A DNA stretch of 64,000 nt, from contig CAJNOP010000533.1 of the NCBI GenBank assembly GCA_905250075.1, positions 1 through 64,000 on the forward strand. Direction: 5' to 3'. The notes under the pieces were generated by a model. The model did not search any database. It had not been told where the DNA came from and saw only the letters and a list, made by a program, of their open reading frames with translations. The translations under genes and the position numbers were made by a program. The DNA is from Rotaria sp. Silwood1. Its lineage: Eukaryota > Rotifera > Eurotatoria > Philodinida > Philodinidae. Shown piece after piece: positions 46,653 to 58,000 of the stretch (the first letter of the stretch is position 1; each line of letters starts with the position of its first letter).

Positions 46653-48356
46653 TAAAAAAAAAACGTTTAATTTTAGAAATTGTTTTTTTAACTTTTTCTT
46701 AAGTATATATTTTATTGACAAAACATATTTCTCATAGTGGTAGAGAAAGGAAACAACCAACTTTCTATGCTTCGTTTTTTTTCTTTCAAGATAAAAGTAC
46801 TTATAATTATGATTCATTCAAGGTTGAGTATTACTAAAAATAATAATTCTTATCAATAGAACATATTTATTTTGATTCTATTTCAATAGGTTTCCAACTG
46901 ATTATCAAATTACACTCAATATTTCTTTTATTTTTTTTTGCGAATAATGCAGATATATTTTTCAAGAATTTCACAAAAAATAAAAGTATTACACAACTGA
47001 TGAATTTTTTTCAATTCAAAATTTACATGTTTTGAATTCATATATAACAGAAAATTGAGAACTATTTGCATATCATATGATTTATATGAGAGAAATTTAG
47101 TAGTGAATATAAGTGTACTTTAATAGTAACTACGATACTCTTCAAAAGGATGACCTTTCAAAGAAAGTAACATTAGTGCAAATTTTTTTTCTACCGTCAA
47201 CGCGAGACAGAAAGAAAAAACCAGAATGCTAATCAATAGTGTCAATACTGTGAATAATGAGTCAAACAGTGGTATAGAGTAGCGCCTAAAGCATCCTTCA
47301 TCATTAATTGTATAGCATTATACTTGCTGATATTCACATAGAGTAATGTAGGCGTACATCTTACGAAATATGATTTTGAATACTTATTATATCGAATGAT
47401 ACATAAACAAGAAAGTTTTTCAATTTTGATTTTCTCTCGAATTTTATATTTTTTTTCAGATTAAAGAGATATTTGTATATTGTCGATGTAATATAAATTC
47501 TAATCAGAGATGAGCATAGGACAAAATTTTCTGTCCTGTTCTGTTAGCTATTTTGATCTTGGCAAGTGGCAGGACATCAGGACCATCCTGTCCTGTGTTC
47601 ATCTCTTGTTTCAATATAGAATGAGGGAAGTGACTCATGTTGGAAATATTAAATGTAATTGTTATCGAATACGTGTCATAGAATGAATAAGACTATCGTA
47701 ATTTATCGATATTCCAATGGCAGTACTTCAAAGTATTGCAATCGTGTTTCACTTTTGCTCTATTCTTTTTTTCTTCGTATTTACAACTACTTACAGATTT
47801 GTCCATAGTCGACTTAAAATACAATTGATGGAAATTTTTTTATCTAAATAATCGTTTGCTTATTTGTATCTTACGATTGACTCAATAAAAAATAAACTGA
47901 TGTTCTACACCCGTGGGAAAAAAAACCAACTGAGATTATTGCATAAGTGCATTCTTCTTTTTCTTTTTTTATTTCTCGATAAAATAGACATTGGTGTATA
48001 ACATTGATATGTGTATAAGAGTAAAATGTACAAAAGCACAAAACTCAAAACGTCAAGAAATATTAAGAGAAACTTTCTTTCTTTCTAACATATCTGATTT
48101 TTATTATCATGAATGAGTTAAAAATTCTATTAAATAAACAAAAATTTACCCCTAAAAACAGTATTCGTTTTTTTATAAATAAAGATGAAATACTTACGGA
48201 TTACAATCGATTGACATGAAAATGTAAACACTATCTTTTTTTATGTTCGAAGCGTCATTCCCTACTAGTATTGATATAGAAAATGATTTCAGTCTTCCAT
48301 CCTATTAAATCTTTTTTATTTTTGTATAAGTTACTATTCTAATACGTATTTTTGAA
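46653..48356. other. AT-rich intergenic DNA
   Basis: Contains the AGGACA repeat at 47505-47608 and nothing else I can name. Upstream exons of the large minus-strand gene could be hidden here, but none is convincing. Confidence 0.4.
47505..47608. repeat. AGGACA-type element with inverted ends
   Basis: Begins CAGAGATGAGCATAGGACA and ends GTCCTGTGTTCATCTCTTG, so the ends are imperfect inverted repeats sharing AGAGATGA with the MITE families. No clear 8-bp duplication (attctaat versus tttcaata). Relatives are at 4892, 25198 and 25565. Confidence 0.6.
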
Positions 48357-49738
48357 ATGGACTCGGAAAAAAGATATATTTGAGCTCGATGTGTTTAATT
48401 GGCTTTAAAATGAGAGAAATGAGCTCGGTTGTAATAAAATTATATTTTTTTTATATAAATGAAAGTTTTGAGCTCGGAAATTAATTTATGAAAATTAATT
48501 AATGGGTGTGGGTGTTGGTTCGGATGTGCTGGTAGATCAGAAGAACACTCACATCCACACCCTCTTACAAACAGCTGTACGACTGGTCATTAGCTAGTAT
48601 CAGTACACCATTTGCGATTCAAATCGAATTTAATGATGATTTAGCAGCTATGGCATATAAATGGTTACAAAAACTTGATCGAACAAAAGTGTTACATTTA
48701 GGCGCAGCTAGTTACGTTGTACCTTCTTTTGAATCAAAAATGGATACAACATTACCATAGTATATCTTGGAATTCTTACGATGAATTTATCGACTGGTTA
48801 AATTCTGCGCGTTTACTTGATTTTTCTCGTTTAACTCCACCATTATTTTATTCATGTAAATATGGCCTCAAAGAATATTCTTGCATTCATTCTTTGGGTT
48901 TATTAATGATGTGGGGTCATCGTAAAATTCCACAACAACTTGGGATAAGAAGGGGAGAAGGTCGTCCAAAGAAAGTTAAATTAGCTTTAACAAAAGACTG
49001 AATATTAGTAAAAATCTATTGTAACCTAGCACTTTTTTTGTAAAACACGATCTGAAAGAAGTGTTGAAGTGTTTAGGGGTAGAAATTTGGACCCCCCACA
49101 GACCGTGACAGACAGGCTTTGGGCCCATCACAGACTGTGACAGAGAAACTGAAGTTCTAAAGCATCAGATAAACGGTTAGCTATAAATGTATTGCAAAGA
49201 AATGGAACAAAACGATTTCCATTTAATTAATAACAACAGATCCATCGTGTTTCACATTTTTAATCCCGCAAGGGATTGCGCTAACAACTTTTGTTCTTGA
49301 ACTACTTTTTTCTTATTAAGAGAGGATCCACGAGCAGACCGGCAACATGGGCATTTGACAAATTTTAAAAGTGCGATATTTTGGCATAAAATGAAAGATC
49401 ATTTTATGCCAAAATATCGCACTTTTAAAATTTGTCAAATGCCTAGGTTGCTCATATTGGGTGATATTCTCATGGACCCTCTCTTAAATATACTTTGCCA
49501 CTGACAAAATCATTAATTAATTTTCATAAATTACTTACAGAGCTCATTTCTCTCTCTTTAACAACAAAAATAAAATTTACCGAGCTCATTTATATCTTTT
49601 CAGAGTATTAATTAATTTCCGAGTTCAAAACTTTTATTTACATAAAAAAATATAATTCTATTACAACCGAACTCATTTCTCTCATTTTGAAGCCAATTAA
49701 ACACACCGAGCTCAAATCTCTCTTTTTTCCGAGTTCAT
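48357..49738 (+). mobile_element. Degraded MULE-like element with long terminal inverted repeats
   Basis: About 150 bp at the left (TGGACTCGGAAAAAAG ... GAGCTCGGAAATTAATT) reappears inverted at 49590-49738, both ends built of units containing GAGCTCGG. Between them lies a broken coding relic on the plus strand: LYDWSLASISTPFAIQIEFN up to a stop near 48760, then in another frame YSCKYGLKEYSCIHSLGLLM and GEGRPKKVKLAL. The C-x-C-x(n)-C-x-H pattern and the RGRPKK tail resemble the SWIM zinc finger found in MULE transposases and relatives, with the first Cys changed to Tyr. No target duplication is clear. A smaller element (49316-49487) is nested in the right half. Confidence 0.6.
49316..49487. 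mobile_element. TTAA-flanked MITE with a perfect internal hairpin
   Basis: 172 bp from TTAAGAGAGGATCCACGAG to CTCATGGACCCTCTCTTAA. Inside, 49350-49393 and 49400-49443 are perfect 44-bp inverted repeats around a 6-nt loop (aaagat). TTAA ends fit piggyBac-type or TA-targeting elements; which one is not resolved. Confidence 0.72.
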
Positions 49739-49891
49739 TTATTATTTTATCCTTTTGAAATAATTAGCTTGTCTTAATGAGCATACAAATTGACGATAAT
49801 TGACACGTGTTTGTTGGTCACGAAAAAGTATGAAAGGTGGACACGCAATAACTTGATGCTACTAAGAACGGTATCTTTTCTCTTATGGAGT

Positions 49892-50127
49892 AGTGTCACA
49901 TATCCAAGATTTTGGAGATGCCACCACATCTCCCGTGGGAGGATGCCGCGTCTCCAGCGGGAGACGCGACACCCACACTTGAGAGATGTGGTCATTCACC
50001 ACTGGAGATGTAAGATCTCCTTTAGAGATGCGCATCCCCCACACCCACACCCACATCTCTCGCGCGAGATGTGGCATCTCCCGCGAGAGACGTGGTGGCA
50101 TCTCCAAAATCTTGGATATGTGACACT
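49892..50127. mobile_element. MITE with AGTGTCACATATCCAAGATT ends
   Basis: A 236-bp palindromic element. Both ends read AGTGTCACATATCCAAGATT followed by TTGGAGATGCCACCAC. The middle is full of imperfect GAGATG/CATCTC repeats. No target duplication seen. Confidence 0.75.
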
Positions 50128-50500
50128 GCTGTTGTCATAATAACTTAACCAAGTTCAATCGATATTTAATGAAAAATAATCAGTTTTCATTGAACTTCAT
50201 TACTTTTATAAGAGAGAACACATAGTCGAACGAACGATTACACTTTAATTTACTTATATCTTAATTCATTTGGTTTAAAAATCCCTACCCAAATGAATTT
50301 GTGTTAACTTCTTGTGCGAGTTTGTGATAAACAAATGAATTTAGAATATCGTATTCATTCTGATGCAAGTGATGTTCATACAGATCGCCACCTATCGCTA
50401 ACTTTCTTTGATGTATATTTTCATATTGATAATTTATGGACTGCGGACTGCATTTCGGTTCACGTGAATTTTGTCTCACTTCCTATGACCCGACCTTTTA

Positions 50501-51772
50501 CTATAGGGGCTGCTCAATCGACTTTTTTCAAATTTCGCCTTTAAATACATATTTTAAAAGTCTCTCAACTAATGAGTTTTTTGCCACTAAGTGCAGTCAG
50601 ATAACGTTAACTGGCACTGAGAAATTTAATTTTTAATTTTAGGTCCGTCTCCTTCAGATGAAGATGCTGATCTACCCCCTATCGATTATGAAGTCTGCCG
50701 TTTTCGATCGAGGTGACATGGAACGATAAAAATTTCAGGATAGATACAAATTAAAACCACTCCGAGCTTGAGATGTTGCTTGATAGCTGAGTCATAGGTG
50801 TCGCTAGTAGTTGAGTTTGAGCAATCGATATCTATTGCGTAACTAAGCCAAAAAATCTGAAACTTATAAACTATATACTAGGTCGATGAAAGTGTATAAA
50901 GATGAAAAGAAAACTCTGGATAATGAGACACAGTTTGAGATATGAATTTTTTACGAAAATTCACTGCATTTTTTACTAGTGTTTGCATATTTTCGCCCAA
51001 TTTTTGACACAAAAGTTGAAAATGGACATCATATTCAGAATCAGCATGAAAAAAATCACTCTGACCATGTATATTTCATAGAAAAAAAAATTTATCAAAA
51101 AACTCACATGAGGGGAACCACAGCCGAAAATTTCATAAAAAGCACCTGAGGAGGAAGGAGTACGGGTAATTTTTTGATAAATTTTTTTTCTATGAAATAT
51201 ACATGGCCAGACTGATTTTTTCATGCTGATTCTGAATATGATGTCCATTTTCAGCTTTTATCTCAAAAATTGGGCGAAAATATGCAAACACTAGTCAAAA
51301 ATGCAGTGAATTTTCGTAAAAAATTCATATCTCAAACTGTATGTATTACCCAGAGTTTTCTTTTCATCTTTATATACTATCATCGACCTAGTATATAGTT
51401 TATAAGTTTCAGATTTTTTTGTTTAGTTACACAATAGATATCGATTGTTCAAATTTAGCTACTAACGACATCTATTACTCAGCTGTAAAGCAACATCTGA
51501 AGCTCGGAGTGGTTTTACTTTGTAGGGCCACTTAATTTATATCTATCCTGAAATTTTTATCATTCCATGTCACGTTCATCCAAAACGGCAGACTTCTTAG
51601 TAGACAGGGGGGTAGGTTTACATCGTTTTTTGGCCTAAAACTAGAAGGTGAATTTCTCAATGACAATTTGACCTATCTGAGTGCGCTTAGTGGCAAAAAA
51701 GTCACTAGTTGGTAGACTTTTAAAATATGTATTTAAAGACGAAATTTGAACAAATCGATTGAGCAACATAGG
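50501..51772. mobile_element. 1.27 kb foldback element
   Basis: Two arms of about 600 bp (about 50501-51107 and 51164-51772) are inverted copies around a spacer of about 56 bp. Matching landmarks include tgctcaatcg/cgattgagca at the ends, tgacatgg/ccatgtca, gaaaatatgcaaacacta with its complement, and gaaaatggacatcatattca with tgaatatgatgtccattttc. The arms are similar but not identical (scattered substitutions and small indels), so this is an ageing element, not an assembly mirror. No protein is encoded. A transcript would fold into long double-stranded RNA. Confidence 0.85.
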
Positions 51773-52652
51773 TTGTGGCTTAAGCGAAATGGCTCTTAAT
51801 CAATCTGTACTTTTTATTTAAATTCCATTATGTTTTTATTGCTTCCTAAAATAATTCGGCCATGTTTAATTTTAATACTTTTCTACTCTTGTAAATGCGA
51901 ATGAGAATAAAAATTATGATTTAACTTGAGAATTTAATTTTTCAACAAGATGAACATTTTCAATTGATAAAATTTAAGAATAGAATCATTCAAAGTGATA
52001 AAGAAAATCATACGTTTCAAAAATGAAACATCTTCTATCTGTACATAATATTCTTCGACCTGTTAAGTGAAAAATATTGAAAATGAACTTGGTCGAATCG
52101 AATATTTAATTACAATTAATATTGTGCTATTTTCTTCTTATCTCAGAAGTTAACTCTATAAGCTGTGTGATCTTCAATTTTTACTTATGAAACGTTTATC
52201 ATGATCATTTAGTTTCATAAGTATGAAAATCGTTTTCATTTCAACAATAATGATCTATATAATTGTTTGATGTATGCCTATTCATTATTTCATTGGTATC
52301 ATTTACATATGTTATAATAATTGCTTTTTCTAAATTTGGTTCGTTATTTTTCTTTTTGATAGAATTTGATTTTCGAACTCAATATTATTGACTTCCTTTT
52401 TTTTTGGTTAGATGTAAGTTAAATATTTGAGATTAATCTTAATTTTATGATAAGAATCGGGACCATCCTTAACGAACGTCCAGAGAAAAAAATCGCATTT
52501 TTTGACCTCCCAATCCAGATGTCGGGACTCTCCTTTCCTCTAGAGATTAATACTATCATTGAAAATATTTATTTTTACATTTGTGTGAATGATTGAAATT
52601 ATATAACAAATGAAAAAAAAAAAAATCTTTTAAAACATATTTCATTGTTTTT
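51773..52652. other. AT-rich intergenic DNA
   Basis: Nothing recognisable between the foldback and the 3' end of the ORAI gene. Confidence 0.45.
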
Positions 52653-53445
52653 TTAATGATTATCATCTAAATGAAATTCAACAGTTGTTAATGGTCGAAC
52701 AATAGGATTATTTAAAAGAAGTCCATGTGCAATAGCACCACGTTCAATTTTATCTAAATCAATTTGATGTAAATGAATTTTATCTCTTGTTACATGTATA
52801 TAAAAACCAATAGCAAATAATATAAATGGAAAACCAACAAGACATAATGTTATAAGTGATGATATAGCTGCTAAACGTGAAAATCCACTTACTTTAATCC
52901 ATATAATTAAACCAAGTTCAATAATAAATAAAAAAAGGCCAAAACCAGTTGATACAACCCATGCTATTTCAATATATATATTTAATGATGATAATGGTTT
53001 TTTATTTTCATTATTTATCCAAGAATCACTTTGACGTATAACACTTTTTAATTCAGGTAATATACACATTGACATAAGTAAAGCAAGTAAATGTATTCCA
53101 ACTAATAAACATGATATTATTGCATAACATATTATTAAACCATTATTTGATTTATTATCTTTATATGAATCTAATGATAATTCAACAATTGCTACCTTAA
53201 ACAAAAAAAAAAGAAATATTAACAAAAAACTAAATTGAAAATAAAACAAACTTACAATAGCAAATCCACTTAATAATGCTGATGTTTCATTAACACTTTC
53301 AAGTTTTGATTTACGATAAAAAAGACTTTGTATTCGTTGATCATTTTTTTGTGAAACTCCTTAAAATAGAAATTTTTTTTTTTTTCAAAATAATAAAACA
53401 TATTTATATACCTTTAGTAGATAAATATAATGAAGAATCTGACAT
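52653..53445 (-). CDS. ORAI: ORAI store-operated calcium channel
   Basis: Three exons (53445-53412, 53359-53256, 53195-52653) give 226 aa. The cytosolic N-terminal gate-extension helix LFYRKSKLESVNETSALLSG runs into TM1, GFAIVAIVELSLD, with the Glu that forms the selectivity filter (E106 in human ORAI1). The splice at GFAI|VAIVE rebuilds the signature exactly. TM2 (YAIISCLLVGIHLLALLMS) is followed by CILPELKSV. TM3 contains EIAWVVSTGFGLFLFIIELG, with the conserved Glu near its end. TM4 is SLITLCLVGFPFILFAIGFY. A C-terminal helix for STIM binding follows and is moderately diverged. It forms the plasma-membrane CRAC channel opened by STIM upon ER calcium depletion. Confidence 0.93.
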
Positions 53446-54798
53446 GATTTTTTTCGTATTGTTTTTAGTTCTTATAAGCAAATTTGACAAATAAAAAACT
53501 ATTCATTCATTCTAATGGTTTGTTTTTCTTTTTTCTACTTCGTTCTTTCTTCTATCACGTAGCACACAAATCAGTGCGATAGCTTTTTATCGTAGTTATT
53601 GACTGATACTTAAATTTTGCCAGTTCTCTCTTTTCGGTATTTGTTCGCTTTACTCGTCGGCTATTCTCTAAGTAAACGACATAAATCATTTGATATACGA
53701 AAAAAAAACATGATTTTGTTTTTTTTTTCACACGAACGATTCATTTTTGTGCATTTGTCAAGGGCAATAAAATATATTTATACTTAAAAACAGATGGATA
53801 TATAATTAAGATTAAATGATAATTACTTTGTATTTCTATGAAAAAGTGAATCATCCGAATGTTTTTTGTAGTAATTTATTTGAATTTATCATAGCAAAAT
53901 TATATATCTTAATAATAAATTCTTTTAAAATTTCTCACTCTCATAAAACAAGAGAAGTTCTTCAACTAATGGAATTATTCGATAATGTACATTATATAAT
54001 CTTAATCTTTTATAAATTCATACTATTAACATCTACATAAATAGATCTTGAACAAAATCGTTTCTTATAAAAATCTTATATACATTTTGATTTACTTGCT
54101 AATCTGAAATAAGAATATTGAATTTACCAATTCGGATAGATGACGTCTAGGAAATGGATACTTGAAAGTATCAAGTGGATACTATTGCACAATATGTTTA
54201 GGTAGTCTGTTGCTGATGATCGAACCTATAATCTTTGACCTTTGTTTATTTTTTCAATTCTGAAAATTCAAGCAAATCAAAATTTTCAAGATTTGACCAG
54301 ACTTGAGTTTGATCGAATCTCTATCAGACTACATTCAAAGTAATCCGCTTTTAATTTACAATCACGATCGGTATGTTCTCGACTAGTATGAAAATAGATT
54401 AGTCATTTTTTTTAATGTTTTCTCGAATTGTTTATACGAAGGAATCGTGTGTGCAAAAGAAAACCGTAGAACGCGACAAATCTAGGATACCCTAAACTTA
54501 GTATTTTCTCTTGGGTAAGATCAAAATATTGTAGGTGTATCAAAGATCTATATGAAATTTTCTCTAATATCATATTTTATTTGTTAAATATTAATGTTAA
54601 ATATCTTATTTATATTGACGCCATAACAAATTCTCTCTTTTATTCTAGATTTAAGAGAATCAAATATTTGTTGTTCTGTGCCTTTTTTTTCATAGCTTTG
54701 ATTTTCTTCGTCTTCTTTATAATGTGGTGCTGTTCTTTTTAAATTACAGACGCATATATATATATATATATAATAATTTTCAATTTTTATTATTGAAT
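53446..54798. other. Divergent promoter region of ORAI and KChIP-like genes
   Basis: AT-rich, no exon or repeat element with clear ends; an (AT)n tract lies near 54753-54772. Both flanking genes encode calcium-related proteins and are transcribed away from each other. Confidence 0.4.
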
Positions 54799-54981
54799 AT
54801 GAGTCAATTTTTACGAGAAGTAAAAAGACGAGCAAGTTTTTCTCCATCATTTATTAGTACAACACGTCGATTTATACGACAAGAACTTCAAGGTAAATAT
54901 TTTTTTTAAAAATATAATTATTATTAAAAAAAAACAATGAAAATAATGTATTTCAGTCAGGGGTGTCCCGAGGTTGCCAAG

Positions 54982-55012
<31 letters not shown>

Positions 55013-58000
55013 NNNNNNNNNNNNNNNNNNNNNNNNNNNNNNNNNNNNNNNNNNNNNNNNNNNNNNNNNNNNNNNNNNNNNNNNNNNNNNNNNNNNNNNN
55101 NNNNNNNNNNNNCCCCCCCCCCCCCCGGTCGGGACACCCCTGATTTCAGTATATTCTAATGATATATCAACAAAATCATCACGAATATTAATTTAAATTC
55201 TATTGATAGACAAATTCCTATGACATTTGTTTTAACATACTTTTACTTTTCGAATTATTATGTTATTAATAAAAATTTTTTGTTCTTTTTGTTGATTAAA
55301 ATATAAAATAAGATATTTTCAGCATGAATTCATAAATTGAAAAATTACATGTTTTTTTATTATTGAATTAAATTTCGGAAATGAATAACTAGATTTTATA
55401 ATTTTTTTTTATACTATACAAAAAATTATTTTAGTAATTATTCATTTTTATACTAAAACAAAGATATCAATTATGATGTTCTATTATCATAGGGAGAAAA
55501 TATTATGATAGTAACAAAATTTTGATTATCTATAAATTCAAGAATGAATAAAATCTTATAAATAATAAAATTGAAAAAATATTTTATTTTGAACATGATC
55601 ACAAATCTCTCATATTATCAATAGTAATGAATTTTTTTTGTTATATATTGACTTTTACAATTTCTCTAAATTAAATCATTCTTTAATTTAGAATGATACT
55701 CAGTGGCGTACGCAGGGGGCCCGGGCCCCTCCCTTGAGACAAAAAAGTCCTGGAGTGGGGTACAGGAAAAAATTTTTGTGCCATGGCCGGCCCCCCCTTG
55801 AAAAATTTCTGCGTACGCCACTGATGATACTAAGAAAAATATTTTGTTTTTTGAATAAGATTGGTTTGAAAAAACGAAATTCGAAAAATCAAGATGTATT
55901 TGTTTTGTACTTCAATTTGTTGAAGATTATTATCTATTCATATATGAGTAATATACATGATAGTTATGTATTAGATGACAAAAATATATTTTTATTTTTA
56001 TTTATTGAATAAAAACTCAAAATTTCTAGATTTCGATAAACGTTAAATTTTTGTTCAATCTAAAACAAAAAAAAGATTGAATCGGATAGAATTCGTTCAT
56101 CTATTATTCGTGAGTTTTGAAAATTCAATAATAAAAATAAAATGATTTGTTTTTTTTTCTTATTGGCTAAGGTTATATTTCATGCAAACTTATTTTTTTA
56201 ATAAATGATTATTGAACACGATATTCTTATATTTATAAAATAATGAATAGGTAAATTATTCTAATGAGAATTATATTCATTTTTTAGTGTATTGATGTTA
56301 TTTGTTAGATGTATTATTATCATTAAAAAAAGATTTTCTTTCAATACTAAATAACCTTTGTTGGTTTTGGTTTTTTTTACGTTTCTTTCATGTCATATTA
56401 TAATAGATAGATCAATAGTCATTTGTTTTAAAGAATAAATCAGAAAAGAAAAATATATGTCTTAGAATAAGCATACATTTTTTTTATTAGAATATTAATA
56501 TGTTATGTCACAACGTATGATTATCAATATTTATTACTTTATTTTCTATTCAAATTTTCAAATATAAAGAACTTCCAAACATTCTCATAGATAAACTATA
56601 TGGGTGTTGCTATAGCAATAAATACACGAATAGGAGATCACGGTAAGTTAGTTTATTCTATATGAGAATTAATTAATATAAGATTAGAAAAATAAAAAAA
56701 AATTACTAATGAAAATCTTAAGAAACAAGATTATTATAGAAAGAAATTAAAATTTTGATAAATTTGAAACATTACACATATATATGTAAATTTATGGAAT
56801 ATGGATTTAACTGGAAGAAATAAGAAAAAACCACACTAAAATAGAAATCTATACTATTCAGTCAGATAAGAGTTACAAAAATAAACGGCGTTTTTTTTTG
56901 TTTTCGAATCAAATGATTTCCATAACGTGAACATTTACAAGGTTTCTTTAAAAAAAATCAAATTCCGTAAAATGTACGCTTTTTACGCTGTGTTTTTTTG
57001 CAACACTTATCTGACTGAATAGTGATGATTATATTATATTAATGTAAATTTTAAAAGATGTTCAATAGAATGTCTATTAATATATCTCAGATTTAATTAT
57101 ATGTAATATAAACTTTATTTCATATATTTCAAATTTATTAATTTCTTTTTTAATAAAGAAAATCTGTAGATCGATGTCAATTATTTGAAATAGTAATATT
57201 AATTATCTCTATTTCGTTCCTATCAAAAGTTATTCAAAAAAATACTCAAAACTCTTCTATTTTGAAAGTCAACTTGACTATTTTTTTTTGCATATTTTTA
57301 AAATATACAACATACAATAGATAAAAAAAATATTCTTCTATATTATTATCCTTGAAATAAATAAGGTGTTAACATTAATCATAATAAGATATCATGTTTA
57401 TTAATTAGTTCGATTTATCATCATCAAAATATTTCAAAAAAAAGAAATGTTAACTATCTGTAAAATATTTTTACTCAATAACATTTTAATAGAATATATA
57501 TTTCAGTATCAATATAATCAATATATGTTTTATAGTTTTATTCGTTGTTTCTACTCATAGTAGTTCTATTCTTGTTATATATTAATCTTTTATTTTTTTT
57601 TCGAAAGCTAACGATAGAGATAGAAAGAAATCTTTTTACCATCATCATCATGTCTTTCTCATCCATCTAAAAGATAGAATAGAATGATACTTGAAAAACA
57701 TCATCTATCGAGTCTATCATCATTAGTTTTATTGTTAAGATTGACTATATTCTGTTTTTTCTATTTCTATATTAGGAATAGAAAATCTTTTTTCGTTCGA
57801 AGGGAAAAAAACACACTCAAAATGTCATTTTTTTTTCTCCATAAATGACAAAACATTTTTCTTGATGTTTTCGATCATTTATCATGTCATTCTATCTTTT
57901 ATTTTGACATATAATATTAATTGTAAGATATTTTTTGTATTTATTAAGAAGATGATTATTTCAGATAACAGATTTATATATTCATATGGATAATCGACGA

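Noticed and set aside
54847-55196. Poly-Gly and poly-Pro open frames across the N gap
   Set aside because: Produced by G and C homopolymers flanking the gap in a transposon inside an intron.
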